In this document: positions 26,346-38,295 of the stretch, piece by piece
How the letters are laid out: each line of letters opens with the position of its first letter
Position numbering within the stretch: the stretch's first letter is position 1
Source of the DNA: Amycolatopsis rubida
Lineage (GTDB): Bacteria; Actinomycetota; Actinomycetes; Mycobacteriales; Pseudonocardiaceae
NCBI RefSeq assembly: GCF_900115345.1
Contig: NZ_FOWC01000001.1
Span: 62,001-126,000, forward strand
DNA length: 64,000 nt
Reading direction: 5' to 3'
Made by a program: the position numbers and the translations under genes
The notes under the pieces: generated by a model
Databases searched by the model: none
The model's input: only the letters and a program-made list of their open reading frames with translations
What the model was told of the DNA's origin: nothing

Positions 26346-27179
26346 TCAGCGCTTCTTGCCGGTACGCCGGCGGCGGACGATCAGTTTGTCGGACGGCTTG
26401 CTCTTGCGGGTGCGGCCTTCGGGCTTGCCGTTCGGGTTCACCGGGTGACGGCCACCGGAGGTCTTGCCCTCGCCACCGCCGTGCGGGTGGTCGACCGGGT
26501 TCATCACGACACCACGGACAGTCGGGCGCTTGCCGCGCCAGCGGTTACGACCCGCCTTGCCCCAGTTGATGTTCGAGTGCTCCGAGTTGCCGACCTCGCC
26601 GACGGTCGCGCGGTTGCGCACGTCCACGTTGCGGATCTCGCCCGAGGGGAGACGCAGCTGGGCGTAGGGACCGTCCTTGGCGACGAGCTGCACGCGGGCG
26701 CCGGCGGACCGGGCCATCTTCGCGCCGCCGCCGGGGCGGAGCTCGATCGCGTGGATCACGGTGCCGACCGGGATGTTGCGCAGCGGCAGGTTGTTGCCCG
26801 GCTTGATGTCGGCGCGGGGGCCGTTCTCAACCGTGTCGCCCTGCTTCAGCTTCTCCGGCGCGATGATGTAGCGCTTCTCGCCGTCGGCGTAGTGCAGCAG
26901 CGCGATGCGCGCGGTGCGGTTGGGGTCGTACTCGATGTGCGCGACCTTGGCCGGCACGCCGTCCTTGTCGTGCCGACGGAAGTCGATCACGCGGTAGGCG
27001 CGCTTGTGGCCACCGCCCTTGTGCCGGGTGGTGATCTTGCCCGAGGCGTTGCGGCCGCCGGTCTTGCTCAGCGGACGCAGCAGCGACTTCTCCGGCGTGG
27101 ACCGGGTGATCTCGGCGAAGTCCGAGACGCTCGAACCGCGACGACCCGGGGTCGTCGGCTTGTACTTGCGGATGCCCAT
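26346..27179 (-). CDS. rplB: 50S ribosomal protein L2
   Basis: uL2 is needed for peptidyl transferase activity and subunit joining. The 277-residue protein starts [20 protein letters not shown] and carries the conserved [13 protein letters not shown] loop with its functional histidine. The C-terminus is basic. Confidence 0.97.
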   Translation of the reverse strand: MGIRKYKPTTPGRRGSSVSDFAEITRSTPEKSLLRPLSKTGGRNASGKITTRHKGGGHKRAYRVIDFRRHDKDGVPAKVAHIEYDPNRTARIALLHYADGEKRYIIAPEKLKQGDTVENGPRADIKPGNNLPLRNIPVGTVIHAIELRPGGGAKMARSAGARVQLVAKDGPYAQLRLPSGEIRNVDVRNRATVGEVGNSEHSNINWGKAGRNRWRGKRPTVRGVVMNPVDHPHGGGEGKTSGGRHPVNPNGKPEGRTRKSKPSDKLIVRRRRTGKKR

Positions 27180-27194
27180 TGTCAGCTCAGTCCT

Positions 27195-27506
27195 TTACGC
27201 GGTGGGTCCGCCGAAGATCTCGATCGCCTTGCTCTCAGGCGAAAGAGTCACGATGGCGCGCTTGGTGTCCTTGCGCTTGCCGAAGCCGGTACGAGTCCGC
27301 TTCCGCTTGCCCTGGCGGTTGGCCGTGTTGACGCTGACGACCTTCACGCCGAACACCTTCTCGACCGCGATCTTGATCTGGGTCTTGTTGGCGTCCGGAC
27401 GGACGATGAACGTGTACTTGTGGTCCTCGAGCAGTCCGTAGGACTTCTCGGAGATCACCGGCGCGAGCAGGATGTCGCGGGGGTCCGGAATGGCGACCGA
27501 GCTCAC
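27195..27506 (-). CDS. rplW: 50S ribosomal protein L23
   Basis: uL23 is a docking site at the exit tunnel for trigger factor and SRP. The 103-residue protein starts at GTG ([20 protein letters not shown]), overlapping the rplD stop (GTGA). Confidence 0.96.
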   Translation of the reverse strand: MSSVAIPDPRDILLAPVISEKSYGLLEDHKYTFIVRPDANKTQIKIAVEKVFGVKVVSVNTANRQGKRKRTRTGFGKRKDTKRAIVTLSPESKAIEIFGGPTA

Positions 27507-28192
27507 TTCTCGTCACTCCCTTCCGAAACCTCGCTCGAACGCGCGAGGGCCTTGACGGCCTTCCCGCGGACGGGGCCTGCGACGAACGCGTCGTAAGCGG
27601 CCTTGGTGAACACGACGTCGTCGTTGACCAGGACGTCGTAGGTGTTGAGCTGGTCAGCCCAGATCAGGTGCACGTACGGCAGGTTCCGCGCGGACACCCA
27701 GGCGAGCTCTTCGTCGCGGTGCAGAACCACGAGAACGCGCTTGGCCTGAGTCACCGCGGCGATCGCCGTCTTGACGGTCTTGGTCGAGGGCTTCTCGCCG
27801 ACAACCAGTTCCGTCACGAGGTGCAGCTGGCCGGCGCGCGCCCGGTCGGAGAGGGCGCCGCGCAGAGCGGCGGCCTTCATCTTCTTCGGGGTGCGCTGGG
27901 TGTAGTCGCGCGGCGTGGGACCGTGCACGACGCCACCGCCGGCGAACTGCGGCGCGCGGGTCGAACCCTGGCGGGCGCGACCGGTGCCCTTCTGCCGGTA
28001 CGGCTTCTTGCCGCCACCGGAGACCTCACCGCGGGTCTTCGTGTCGTGCGTGCCCTGGCGCGCGGCGGCCAGCTGGCCCACCACGACCTGGTGCATCAGC
28101 GCGACGTTGGCCTGCACGTCGAAGATCTCCCCGGGGAGCTCGACGGTGCCGTCGGCTTTACCGGCCGGAGTCTTCAGCTCGACGTTCGTCAT
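27503..28192 (-). CDS. rplD: 50S ribosomal protein L4
   Basis: uL4, 229 residues, reaches into the exit tunnel through the loop [20 protein letters not shown], which is intact. The N-terminus is [20 protein letters not shown]. It starts 2 bp after the rplC stop. Confidence 0.97.
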   Translation of the reverse strand: MTNVELKTPAGKADGTVELPGEIFDVQANVALMHQVVVGQLAAARQGTHDTKTRGEVSGGGKKPYRQKGTGRARQGSTRAPQFAGGGVVHGPTPRDYTQRTPKKMKAAALRGALSDRARAGQLHLVTELVVGEKPSTKTVKTAIAAVTQAKRVLVVLHRDEELAWVSARNLPYVHLIWADQLNTYDVLVNDDVVFTKAAYDAFVAGPVRGKAVKALARSSEVSEGSDEK

Positions 28193-28194
28193 CG

Positions 28195-28845
28195 TCAGTT
28201 TCCACCCTTCGCGGCACTGCGCACGAACAGCAGGCCGCCCTTGGGACCGGGCACCGCGCCCTTGATCAGCAGCAGGCCGTCCTCGGCACGCACCGCGTGC
28301 ACGGTCAGGCCCTGCGTGGTGACCCGGTCGCTACCCATCCGGCCCGCCATCCGCAGACCCTTGAACACGCGGCCGGGCGTGGCGCAGCCGCCGATGGAAC
28401 CCGGCTTGCGGTGCACAGCCTGCGCACCGTGGCTCGCGCCCTGGCCCTTGAAGCCGTGGCGCTTCATGACACCCGCGTAGCCCTTGCCCTTGCTGGTACC
28501 GGTCACGTCGACCGAAGTCCCGGCCTCGAACACCTCGGCGGTGATCTCCTGGCCGACCTCGTAGGTGTCCGCGTCGGTGGTGCGCAGCTCGGCGAGGTGC
28601 CGGCGCGGCGTCACGCCAGCCTTCTCGAAGTGACCGGTGCGCGGCTTGTTCACCTTGCGCGGGTCGACCGCGCCGAACGCCAGCTGCACGGCCACGTAGC
28701 CGTCCTTGTCGGTGGTCCGGACCTGGGTCACCACGTTCGGACCGGCCTTGACGACAGTGACCGGGACGACCCGGTTCTGCTCGTCGAAGACCTGGGTCAT
28801 GCCGAGCTTGGTGCCCAGGATGCCCTTCATTTGCCTGTCAGACAT
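28195..28845 (-). CDS. rplC: 50S ribosomal protein L3
   Basis: uL3, 216 residues, starts [20 protein letters not shown]. Its extension toward the peptidyl transferase centre lies near [23 protein letters not shown] 28843-28845 was chosen; the internal Met6 is an alternative start. Confidence 0.97.
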   Translation of the reverse strand: MSDRQMKGILGTKLGMTQVFDEQNRVVPVTVVKAGPNVVTQVRTTDKDGYVAVQLAFGAVDPRKVNKPRTGHFEKAGVTPRRHLAELRTTDADTYEVGQEITAEVFEAGTSVDVTGTSKGKGYAGVMKRHGFKGQGASHGAQAVHRKPGSIGGCATPGRVFKGLRMAGRMGSDRVTTQGLTVHAVRAEDGLLLIKGAVPGPKGGLLFVRSAAKGGN

Positions 28846-28875
28846 GAGTTCTTATCTCCGCCGCTCGCCCAACGC

Positions 28876-29181
28876 TTACTGGATGTTGACGTCGACGCTC
28901 GCCGGGAGGTCGATGCGCATGAGCGCGTCCACCGTCTTCGGCGTCGGGTCGAGGATGTCGATCAGACGCTTGTGCGTGCGCATCTCGAAGTGCTCGCGCG
29001 AGTCCTTGTACTTGTGCGGCGAGCGGATGACGCAGTAAACGTTCTTCTCGGTAGGCAGCGGCACCGGCCCGACAACACGGGCACCGGTGCGCGTGACCGT
29101 TTCCACGATCTTGCGCGCCGAGGTGTCGATCGCCTCGTGGTCGTAGGCCTTGAGCCGGATGCGGATCTTCTGTCCCGCCAT
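28876..29181 (-). CDS. rpsJ: 30S ribosomal protein S10 (NusE)
   Basis: uS10 is both a 30S head protein and the transcription antitermination factor NusE. The 101-residue protein starts [20 protein letters not shown] and ends [17 protein letters not shown]. It is the first gene of the S10 operon. Confidence 0.97.
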   Translation of the reverse strand: MAGQKIRIRLKAYDHEAIDTSARKIVETVTRTGARVVGPVPLPTEKNVYCVIRSPHKYKDSREHFEMRTHKRLIDILDPTPKTVDALMRIDLPASVDVNIQ

Positions 29182-29551
29182 GGTGGCTGCGTTCCTTGTC
29201 GTCTCGTGCCGCTTTGTCTCGTCAACCTGGGCCGGAGCCCGGGTTTCAGCAGTTCAACGGCCCTGTCCCCGGTCCACGCGGTCGGGCGTGTCGCGCCCGC
29301 CGCACAGACGGATCCCTAAGGATCGTCGTCTTGCCTGGTCTTCCTCTACGTGAGGAGGCCGCGGGCCGACAGTCCTGTAACCAGCACCGCGTCGTCCCTA
29401 CCGGCCTTGCCCGCTAGCCTCACCCGAAGGACGAGCTCCACGGACCGTGGCCACTCATACCAGGGCGGCCGGAACCCAGTCGATGGAAAATCGATCAGGA
29501 TTCGGCCGCCCCAGGACGAGCAACCTGAATAGTGTCGCACACGTGAGTTGA
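29182..29551 (-). promoter_or_regulatory. Upstream region of the S10 operon
   Basis: About 370 bp between the tuf terminator and rpsJ must hold the S10 operon promoter and leader. AAGGAA lies about 10 nt before the rpsJ ATG. No pair of -35/-10 boxes with good spacing was found, and no known L4 leader structure was recognised. Confidence 0.4.
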
Positions 29552-29591
29552 CGCCCTGAACTCGGGGGTGTAGTGACCCGAGTTCAGGGCG
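29552..29591 (-). terminator. Terminator after tuf
   Basis: A perfect 15-bp stem (CGCCCTGAACTCGGG and its complement) with a 10-nt loop lies 6 bp beyond the tuf stop. It has no T-run, as is common in actinobacteria. Confidence 0.8.
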
Positions 29592-29597
29592 CCGACG

Positions 29598-30791
29598 TCA
29601 CTTGTTGATCTTGGTAACCTGGCCCGCGCCGACGGTCCGGCCACCCTCGCGGATGGCGAAGCGCAGACCCTCGTCCATGGCGACCGGCTGGATCAGCACG
29701 ACGCTGATGTCCGTGTTGTCGCCCGGCATGACCATCTCGGTGCCCTCGGGAAGGGTCACGACGCCGGTCACGTCCGTGGTGCGGAAGTAGAACTGCGGGC
29801 GGTAGTTGTTGAAGAACGGGGTGTGCCGACCGCCCTCGTCCTTGGACAGGATGTAGACCCGGCCCTCGAACTCGGTGTGCGGGGTGGTGGTGCCCGGCTT
29901 CACGACGACCTGGCCGCGCTCGACGTCCTCGCGCTTGATGCCGCGCAGCAGGAGGCCGACGTTGTCGCCCGCCTGGCCCGAGTCGAGCAGCTTGCGGAAC
30001 ATCTCGACACCGGTGACGGTGGTCTTGGTCGACTTCTCGCGGATACCCACGATCTCGACCTCTTCGTTGACGTTGACCTGGCCGCGCTCCACGCGACCGG
30101 TCACGACGGTGCCGCGGCCGGTGATCGTGAAGACGTCCTCGATCGGCATCAGGAAGGGCTTCTCGAGCTCGCGCACCGGGTCCGGCACGTTGTCGTCGAC
30201 GGCGTGCATCAGCTCAAGCACGGCGTCGGCCCACTTCTGGTCGCCCTCAAGGGCCTTGAGGCCGGAGACGCGCACGACCGGCGCGTCGTCGCCCGGGAAC
30301 TCCTGCGAGGACAGCAGCTCGCGGACCTCCAGCTCGACGAGCTCGAGGATTTCCTCGTCGTCGACCATGTCGGCCTTGTTCAGCGCCACGACGATGTAGG
30401 GCACGCCGACCTGGCGGGCCAGCAGCACGTGCTCGCGGGTCTGCGGCATCGGGCCGTCGGTGGCCGCGACCACCAGGATCGCGCCGTCCATCTGCGCGGC
30501 ACCGGTGATCATGTTCTTGATGTAGTCAGCGTGACCGGGGGCGTCCACGTGCGCGTAGTGACGCTTCTCGGTCTGGTACTCGACGTGCGAGATGTTGATC
30601 GTGATACCGCGCTGCTTCTCTTCCGGCGCGTTGTCGATCTGGTCGAACGCACGGGCTTCGTTCAGCTCCGGGTACGCGTCGTGCAGAACCTTGGTGATCG
30701 CCGCGGTCAGCGTGGTCTTGCCGTGGTCGACGTGACCGATGGTGCCGATGTTGACGTGCGGCTTGCTCCGCTCGAACTTCGCCTTCGCCAC
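29598..30791 (-). CDS. tuf: Elongation factor Tu
   Basis: EF-Tu delivers aminoacyl-tRNA to the ribosome. The 397-residue protein starts at GTG with AGGAGG upstream ([20 protein letters not shown]). Its G motifs are [17 protein letters not shown] and NKAD. The C-terminus [14 protein letters not shown] is typical. It is also the likely target if the Doc toxin in this window is active. It lies 127 bp after fusA. Confidence 0.98.
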   Translation of the reverse strand: MAKAKFERSKPHVNIGTIGHVDHGKTTLTAAITKVLHDAYPELNEARAFDQIDNAPEEKQRGITINISHVEYQTEKRHYAHVDAPGHADYIKNMITGAAQMDGAILVVAATDGPMPQTREHVLLARQVGVPYIVVALNKADMVDDEEILELVELEVRELLSSQEFPGDDAPVVRVSGLKALEGDQKWADAVLELMHAVDDNVPDPVRELEKPFLMPIEDVFTITGRGTVVTGRVERGQVNVNEEVEIVGIREKSTKTTVTGVEMFRKLLDSGQAGDNVGLLLRGIKREDVERGQVVVKPGTTTPHTEFEGRVYILSKDEGGRHTPFFNNYRPQFYFRTTDVTGVVTLPEGTEMVMPGDNTDISVVLIQPVAMDEGLRFAIREGGRTVGAGQVTKINK

Positions 30792-30918
30792 TGGAATGTC
30801 CTCCTGGACTGGATTTGCTTTGTGCTCGCGGGGCAGCGTGGCTGCCGCCCTGCGAATGTTCCTTCGTCGTTGCTGCGGACGTTCAGGAGAGTCCCTTAAT
30901 GCCCGCGAGCGGAGGGGA

Positions 30919-33018
<2,100 letters not shown>

Positions 33019-33093
33019 GAGAATGTTCCCCTGTCTCGAACGTGGGGCCCGGCATGGCTCGACCCGAAGGACCGGGCGGCGGCACCGGACTAC

Positions 33094-33564
33094 TTACCAG
33101 CGGTAGTGCGCGAAGGCCTTGTTGGACTCGGCCATCTTGTGCGTGTCTTCGCGACGCTTGACGCTGGCGCCAAGGCCGTTGCTCGCGTCCAGCAGCTCGT
33201 TCTGCAGCCGCTCGATCATCGTCTTCTCGCGGCGGGCCTGCGAGAAGGAGACCAGCCAGCGCAGCGCCAGCGTGGTGGAGCGGCCGGGCTTGACCTCGAT
33301 CGGCACCTGGTAGGTGGCACCACCGACGCGGCGGCTCTTCACCTCGATGGTGGGCTTCACGTTGTCGAGCGCGCGCTTCAGCGTGACGACCGGGTCGGTG
33401 CCCGTCTTCTCGCGAGCGCCTTCGAGAGCGCCGTAGACAATGCGCTCGGCCAGGGACCGCTTGCCGTCCTTCAGCACCTTGTTCACCAGCTGGGTGACCA
33501 GCGGGGAGGCGTAGACGGGGTCGGAGATCAGCGGCCGCTTCGGCGCCGGACCCTTGCGAGGCAT
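33094..33564 (-). CDS. rpsG: 30S ribosomal protein S7
   Basis: uS7 organises the 30S head. The 156-residue protein starts [20 protein letters not shown] and ends [13 protein letters not shown]. Its ATG shares one base with the rpsL stop (TAATG). Confidence 0.97.
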   Translation of the reverse strand: MPRKGPAPKRPLISDPVYASPLVTQLVNKVLKDGKRSLAERIVYGALEGAREKTGTDPVVTLKRALDNVKPTIEVKSRRVGGATYQVPIEVKPGRSTTLALRWLVSFSQARREKTMIERLQNELLDASNGLGASVKRREDTHKMAESNKAFAHYRW

Positions 33565-33938
33565 TAGCTCTTCTCCTTCTTCGCGCCGTACCGGCTGCGC
33601 GCCTGCTTACGGTTCTTCACACCCTGGGTGTCGAGCGAACCGCGGATGATCTTGTAGCGAACACCCGGCAGGTCCTTAACCCGGCCACCGCGCACGAGCA
33701 CCATGGAGTGCTCCTGGAGGTTGTGGCCTTCGCCCGGGATGTACGCGGTGACCTCGATACCGCTGGTCAGCTTCACACGAGCAACCTTGCGCAGGGCCGA
33801 GTTCGGCTTCTTCGGGGTCGTGGTGTACACGCGAGTGCACACGCCACGACGCTGCGGGCTCCCCTTGAGGGCCGCGGTCTTCTGCTTGGCAGCCTTGTCC
33901 TGGCGGCCCTTGCGGACCAGCTGCTGGATCGTGGGCAA
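33564..33938 (-). CDS. rpsL: 30S ribosomal protein S12
   Basis: uS12 is at the decoding centre. The 124-residue protein starts [20 protein letters not shown], from a TTG codon with AGGAAG upstream. The streptomycin-sensitivity region [18 protein letters not shown] is unaltered, so no classical resistance change is present. It is the first gene of the str operon. Confidence 0.97.
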   Translation of the reverse strand: MPTIQQLVRKGRQDKAAKQKTAALKGSPQRRGVCTRVYTTTPKKPNSALRKVARVKLTSGIEVTAYIPGEGHNLQEHSMVLVRGGRVKDLPGVRYKIIRGSLDTQGVKNRKQARSRYGAKKEKS

Positions 33939-34531
33939 TGGACCAGCTTCCTGTCGTGATCTTGCTTCTTCGTGTCTTCACCGGTCCCCGCGGTCGGGCG
34001 TGTCGGCCCGCGTCACGGTCTCGCGACCGGTAACTTCCCGGAGGGATTTTCCGTCGGAACCCCACGTGGCGAGGCCGGTGAACCGGGTGCAAAAGCACCC
34101 CGCTCATGCCCAACGGCACGCGGAGCGGCCCGACGCCTGCCGGGCACGGTCTCCAAAGATACCCGTCCACTCGCGGAGCGGTCCGGGCGGGGGGTCGCTA
34201 CGGTCGCCGACCGGTCATCGTAACCCCAGATCGGGGCACTGGGACGGTGCCGCGCGGGACTTCCCGTCATGCAGAACACGGGGCTCCGGGACGCTATTCC
34301 CGGAGGGGTTCCCGCGGTCAGAGCACACTCGGTTCGCCTGCCGGGACGCGGCGACCACCAGATGGACCCGCTTCTCCGCCCCCGCAGACCTGCGTTCGCA
34401 CCGGCGGGGCTCGCGGCCGCGTGAAAAACGCGAGAGAAACTCTTCGGCGGCAAGGAGAAGAGCCGCCGGCTGTTCCACAATGGACCTCGTCCCCGGGGTG
34501 ACAATCACCTCACCGGGGCGGAACCGCGAAA
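33939..34531 (-). promoter_or_regulatory. Upstream region of the str operon
   Basis: About 590 bp precede rpsL and no convincing gene is seen. Minus-strand TATCTT near 34158-34163 is a possible -10 without a good -35. A small hairpin (GGGTGC-AAAA-GCACCC, 34085-34100) lies in the presumed leader. Apparent reading frames here lack ribosome binding sites and family features. Confidence 0.4.
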
Positions 34532-34564
34532 CCCGGTCCGGCGGTGTGCACCCGCCGGGCCGGG
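34532..34564 (-). terminator. Hairpin downstream of the 50-residue gene
   Basis: A 13-bp stem with one mismatch (CCCGGTCCGGCGG / CCGCCGGGCCGGG) lies just beyond the stop of the small gene at 34572-34724. No T-run follows. Confidence 0.4.
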
Positions 34565-34571
34565 CCGGGGT

Positions 34572-34724
34572 TCAGTCCTCGTCCGGCTTCGCGTGGTCGG
34601 GCTTGCCCGGGTTAGGGTCGCGCGACAGATCGATCAGCGGGTGCACTCCAGCCCCCTCCGGCGCGGCATGGCTGCCGCCGGTCTTCTTGTCCCCCGGCTG
34701 GTCGACGTTCTCGCTGCCGTCCAT
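34572..34724 (-). CDS. Small hydrophilic protein, unknown
   Basis: The 50-residue product starts MDGSENVDQPGDKKTGGSHA and ends in a charged Pro/Asp/Lys-rich tail. It has no hydrophobic segment and looks disordered. The main support is a strong ribosome binding site (GAGGAGG) 5 nt before the ATG, plus a hairpin after the stop. It is divergent from the acetyltransferase gene. No family was recognised. Confidence 0.5.
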   Translation of the reverse strand: MDGSENVDQPGDKKTGGSHAAPEGAGVHPLIDLSRDPNPGKPDHAKPDED

Positions 34725-34780
34725 GTCGCCTCCTCGTTCGGTTCCCCTGCCGGTCTGCACGGTACCTGCCGGGGAAATCG

Positions 34781-35287
34781 GTGGACGGACTCCCCAAGAT
34801 GAGGGACGTGGACTGGAAGATCAGCGAATTCCCGGCCGAACACCCCACCGCGGCGGGGATCCTGCGCGAGTACATGGACGAGCTGGCGTCGCGGTACTAC
34901 GGCCGTCCGGCCACCGGCGCCGAGGTGGACGAGGCGCTGGCCGACGAGCCGAGCGACGGCCTCGTCGCGCCGGACGGCGCGTTCGTTCTGGCCTGCCGGG
35001 ACGGGAAACCGGCCGGTTGCGCCGGGGTCCGGATGGTCGAGCCGGGGCTGAGCGCGCTGACCAAGGTGTACGTGCGCCCGGAGCATCGCGGGCACGGCGG
35101 CGGCAAGCTGATCGTCGCGGCGGCCGAAGCGGTGGCGAAGCGGCTGGGCTCGGTCCGGATGCGGCTCGATACGCGGGACGACCTGGTCGAAGCCCGCGCC
35201 CTGTACGCGTCGATGGGCTACGCGGAGGTCGAGGCGTTCAACGACGACCAGTACGCCGAGCACTGGTTCTCGAAAGACCTCAGCTGA
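34781..35287 (+). CDS. GNAT-family N-acetyltransferase
   Basis: The 168-residue protein shows the acetyl-CoA-binding signature in VYVRPEHRGHGGGKLIVAAA (RxxGxG type) followed by the typical helix, and the late YASMGYAEVEAF strand of GNAT proteins. The substrate cannot be told. GTG at 34781 has GGGGAA about 5 nt upstream; ATG at 34799 is an alternative. It converges on the MmpS-like gene, with the stop codons overlapping by 8 bp. Confidence 0.85.
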   Translation: MDGLPKMRDVDWKISEFPAEHPTAAGILREYMDELASRYYGRPATGAEVDEALADEPSDGLVAPDGAFVLACRDGKPAGCAGVRMVEPGLSALTKVYVRPEHRGHGGGKLIVAAAEAVAKRLGSVRMRLDTRDDLVEARALYASMGYAEVEAFNDDQYAEHWFSKDLS

Positions 35288-35765
35288 GCCGTCCCGCGCA
35301 GCTGGCGACCTCGCCGTCGGCGGCTTTCACGGACCGTGCCAGCACGCCGTTCACCGAGATCCGGCATTCGACCGGGCCGCCTGACTGGCCCATCAGCTGC
35401 ACGGTCGGCGCGACGGCGGTCTTCGGCCAGGTCAGGGTCTTGCGCCAGGGCAGGGGCACGGACAGTTCCTGGTGCACCAGGCCGAGGCCGTTGTCGTCGT
35501 AAACCACGGTGGCGGTGCCGGAGCCGGCGAGTTCGTAGGTGATCTGCCAGCTGGACGGAGCGGGCGCGACCGGCGCGGTGGACGTCGTCGGGGCCAGGGT
35601 GCGGGTGACTGTGCGATCCGGGGCGCGCTGCGGCACGGCGGCCGTCGGCGCGGAGACCGCGACCGGGGTGGGCGCGGGGTCGTCGCCGAGGATCACTACT
35701 GCCGCGGCAACGGCGGCCACTGCGATCCCGGCGATCGCGAGCCGGCCGATCAGCTGTCTGTCCAT
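35280..35765 (-). CDS. MmpS-like membrane-anchored protein
   Basis: The 161-residue protein has a short cytosolic lead, one membrane helix (about residues 7-27), a Thr/Pro-rich linker and a C-terminal beta domain. That domain matches the MmpS pattern: WQITYELAGSGTATVVYDD, LPWRKTLTW, then two cysteines (VECRISVNG and EVASCAGRL) that likely form a disulfide. In mycobacteria MmpS proteins assist MmpL lipid exporters; no mmpL is nearby. AAGAAGGAA precedes the ATG. It is probably the last gene of a five-gene operon starting at 40158. Confidence 0.75.
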   Translation of the reverse strand: MDRQLIGRLAIAGIAVAAVAAAVVILGDDPAPTPVAVSAPTAAVPQRAPDRTVTRTLAPTTSTAPVAPAPSSWQITYELAGSGTATVVYDDNGLGLVHQELSVPLPWRKTLTWPKTAVAPTVQLMGQSGGPVECRISVNGVLARSVKAADGEVASCAGRLS

Positions 35766-35829
35766 GTTCCTTCTTTCCGAGGGCCGCCGGTGGTTCCCGG
35801 GGACGAGGGGAACCACCGGCGGAGCCGGG

Positions 35830-36063
35830 TCAGCCGGGCAGGATCCGGCCGGGGACGCCGTTGAGCGACTGGATCAGGCCCAGCACGGGCACGCCCAGCG
35901 GCGCGAACGTCCAGATGTTGTTCAGATTCGACGTGTCCGGTTCGTCGACGACGGTGACACCGGGCTGGTCCTGCGTGGCGGCCAGCGCGGGAGCGGCGGC
36001 GCCGAGTACCGCGGCTCCGGCGAGCGCGGCAGCGGCGACGGCGCGGACGACTGTCTTCTTCAT
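35830..36063 (-). CDS. Tiny secreted protein, unknown
   Basis: The 77-residue product has a clear Sec signal peptide (MKKTVVRAVAAAALAGAAVL, cleavage after ALA-A near residue 29). The mature peptide is about 48 residues, starting ATQDQPGV, with the C-terminal part PLGVPVLGLIQSLNGVPG. A strong GAAGGAG site precedes the ATG. The mature start resembles that of the neighbouring gene (ATQDE), so the two may be related. It is not a recognised chaplin or rodlin. Confidence 0.75.
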   Translation of the reverse strand: MKKTVVRAVAAAALAGAAVLGAAAPALAATQDQPGVTVVDEPDTSNLNNIWTFAPLGVPVLGLIQSLNGVPGRILPG

Positions 36064-36081
36064 GACTTTCTCCTTCAGTGC

Positions 36082-36396
36082 TCAGGAAACGGCGGTGACG
36101 AGGTTGAACACCGGCGCGAGGAGCTGGGCCGGGGCCTGGGTGGTCGGGCCGAGGAGGCTGCCCGCGTCGAGGCCGGGGACGACCCAGATCGACGGGCTGC
36201 CGCCGGTCGGTGCGCCGGGGAGTCCGGGCAGGCCCGGGAGGGACGGCAAGCCACCGGTCGGCAGGGAAGGCAGGCCAGCGGGCTGAGCGGCGGCGGATTC
36301 GTCCTGGGTGGCGGCGCCGGCCGCTCCCCCGGCGAATCCGGCGAACGCCCCGGCCGCGGCGAGCGGCAGGAGGATCCGGGCGGCAGTGCGTTTCAT
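36082..36396 (-). CDS. Small secreted Pro/Leu/Gly-rich protein, unknown
   Basis: The 104-residue product has a Sec signal peptide (MKRTAARILLPLAAAGAFAG, cleavage near GAA-ATQDE at about residue 29). The mature chain of about 75 residues contains LPSLPTGGLPSLPGLPGLPG, a short tandem repeat, then a hydrophobic end without cysteines. GAAAGGAAA precedes the ATG. It lies 18 bp upstream of the tiny secreted gene and 40 bp after the membrane protein gene. Confidence 0.75.
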   Translation of the reverse strand: MKRTAARILLPLAAAGAFAGFAGGAAGAATQDESAAAQPAGLPSLPTGGLPSLPGLPGLPGAPTGGSPSIWVVPGLDAGSLLGPTTQAPAQLLAPVFNLVTAVS

Positions 36397-36436
36397 CAGG
36401 GGTTTCCTTTCTTCGGGGTTCTTCGGGGAACTGGGG

Positions 36437-38197
36437 TCAGCGGAGCGCGCCGCTGATCGGGACGATGGTTCCGTCGGGGATCCACTGCCCGGCGTAGTCG
36501 CGCACGGCCTGCATGCCGGGCGCGTGCGGTTCGTTCGGGTACATCGGCATCGCGTTGACCTGCGCGGCCGCGAACAGCTGCACCTCGCCGTTCACCGCTG
36601 TCCACTGTGGACCGAGCCAGGTCCGGAAACCGCCCAGCGACGGGCTTTCGCCGCCGAACCTGTTGCCGACCGCCACCGCGTAGCTGACCGCGAGCTGGTC
36701 ACGCGGGTCGAAGCGCAGCGGCATGGCCGCACTGGCCACGGCGTTGACGATGGGTCCGTTGAGCAGCCACGGCGCTAGGTACAGGCCGAACTGATGGGTC
36801 GGCTTGAGCCGCTGCGACTCGGCGGCGCGGCTCATCGCGAGGTACCCGTCGCTCCAGCCGGAGACGACTACCAGCGCGGTGTCCGCCGCCGCGTCCGGAC
36901 GCACCGGCAACCCGGCGCGAGCGGCGGTTTCGCGGACCAGCTGAGCGGCTTGCACCCCGCGCGGCGACTTGTCCTCGACCAGCGTGATCGCCGACGGTTT
37001 CCGCGAGGCGAGGAATTCGACCAGCTTCACCAGCGAACCGCGGTCCTCCGGAGACAACGCGTCCGCCGGGCAGCTGGCGAGCACGTCGCGTTTCTCCGCC
37101 ATCAGACCGCCGAGTGCGGCTTCCGCGCATTCCGGTGCGTCGGCGTCCGGCACCGCTGGGCCAGCCTCGGTGCCCGCGTCGACATCGACCGTGGTAGTCG
37201 CGTCGCCCTTGTGCACCACGAGAGTGCTGCGTCCGGGCGGAATTTCGACCTCGGCCCAGCTGCCTTCCGCACCGGCGCGCGCCGCCGCGGCGGTCACGGT
37301 CGCACCCTCGACTCCAGCGGACAGATCCGTGCCCGCGCTCGCCGGGAAGTGCACGAGGTTGCGTCCCGGCCGCTGCGGGCTGACCAGCACCGGCACGGTC
37401 GCACCGCCGACGGTCGCGTCCGCCAGCAGCGGTACTCCGGGCACGGGCAGCGGCGCCGGTTGCGGCACCGCGGCGAGCGCACTCCACGCGACGAAACCGA
37501 GTGCGACCCCGGCGACGCCGTAGCGGTAGCCACGGATAGAAGCGTTGCGGGATAACAAGATCGCCGACACCACGGTGACCGCCGCGGGCAGCAGGACCAC
37601 CACGATCAGCGAGATGCCGAAGAGCGTTTCGTACAGCCGTCGGTCGAAGGCAACTCCGGAGACACCGAGCTGCACGACGCCCGCGAGCGTCAACAGTCCG
37701 GCGAGGCTGACCGACAGCGGACCGACGCGCAACGGCGTCGACCGCCACTCCTCCACCGGCACCCACGCCGACAACAGCGTCACGCCGAACCACAGTGCAG
37801 CCGCGGCGACGTACACAGTGTCGATGGCGAAGGAGATACCCGTGCCGTCGACGGAGGTCTCCAAAACCACGAGCACGACCAGCGCGAGCGAAGCCCAACG
37901 GCCTGCCGAGGGCCACCGAAACAGCACCGGCACCGCCAGCGCGAGCACGATGTGCACGATCAGCGCGACGAGGTTGACCTCGACCGTCGCCGCCGACACC
38001 GCGGCCAGCACCGCCGAGCCCACCCCCAGCGCGCCGGTGGTGAGCCACAGCTTGCGCGGCAACGGACCGACGAGCGGACGCAGCATCCCGGTGCCGGCGA
38101 GGAATGCCGTCGCCAGCAGCAGTATCAGCCGCAGCACCAGCGCGGCACTGTCCACACCGGACGATCCAGTGGCGACCGGAGTGACGTGGTGATCCAT
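36437..38197 (-). CDS. Polytopic membrane protein with large soluble C-terminal half
   Basis: The 586-residue protein begins MDHHVTPVATGSSGVDSAAL. It has about eight membrane helices in residues 18-265, with spacing loosely reminiscent of CopD-type proteins, though I cannot confirm that family. The soluble half (about 270-586) contains a beta-rich part (SWAEVEIPPGRSTLVVHKGD) and an alpha/beta part (TALVVVSGWSDGYLAMSRAA) that faintly resembles periplasmic-binding-protein folds. It lies 98 bp downstream of the SELENBP1-like gene and directly upstream of two small secreted proteins, so a shared envelope role is likely. Function is unknown. Confidence 0.7.
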   Translation of the reverse strand: MDHHVTPVATGSSGVDSAALVLRLILLLATAFLAGTGMLRPLVGPLPRKLWLTTGALGVGSAVLAAVSAATVEVNLVALIVHIVLALAVPVLFRWPSAGRWASLALVVLVVLETSVDGTGISFAIDTVYVAAAALWFGVTLLSAWVPVEEWRSTPLRVGPLSVSLAGLLTLAGVVQLGVSGVAFDRRLYETLFGISLIVVVLLPAAVTVVSAILLSRNASIRGYRYGVAGVALGFVAWSALAAVPQPAPLPVPGVPLLADATVGGATVPVLVSPQRPGRNLVHFPASAGTDLSAGVEGATVTAAAARAGAEGSWAEVEIPPGRSTLVVHKGDATTTVDVDAGTEAGPAVPDADAPECAEAALGGLMAEKRDVLASCPADALSPEDRGSLVKLVEFLASRKPSAITLVEDKSPRGVQAAQLVRETAARAGLPVRPDAAADTALVVVSGWSDGYLAMSRAAESQRLKPTHQFGLYLAPWLLNGPIVNAVASAAMPLRFDPRDQLAVSYAVAVGNRFGGESPSLGGFRTWLGPQWTAVNGEVQLFAAAQVNAMPMYPNEPHAPGMQAVRDYAGQWIPDGTIVPISGALR

Positions 38198-38231
38198 AGC
38201 TACCTTCCGGACTTGTCCCGGGCTGGTCCGG

Positions 38232-38274
38232 GAAGGGCCCCTTGCGGGAATCTGATTCCCGCAAGGAGTCCTTC
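38232..38274 (-). repeat. Imperfect long hairpin between the SELENBP1-like gene and the membrane-protein gene
   Basis: A 12-bp perfect core (CCTTGCGGGAAT and its complement, 3-nt loop) extends to about 20 bp per arm with two mismatches. Its segment TCTGATTCCCGCA also occurs at 19177-19189, so it may be a genus-specific intergenic repeat. It could act as an attenuating terminator inside the operon. Confidence 0.7.
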
Positions 38275-38295
38275 ACCGCACGCGTCCAGCGGGAG

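Noticed and set aside
34215-34508. Short frames on both strands upstream of rpsL
   Set aside because: No ribosome binding sites, atypical composition and no family resemblance; treated as leader or spacer DNA.
33703-35502. Open plus-strand frame of 599 codons across the rpsL upstream region
   Set aside because: It overlaps rpsL, the small gene and the acetyltransferase out of frame and has Arg/Pro/Ser-rich random composition.
36437-38197. Firm assignment of the membrane protein as CopD-type copper protein
   Set aside because: Helix layout is only loosely similar and no clear copper-ligand pattern was found, so it is left as unknown.
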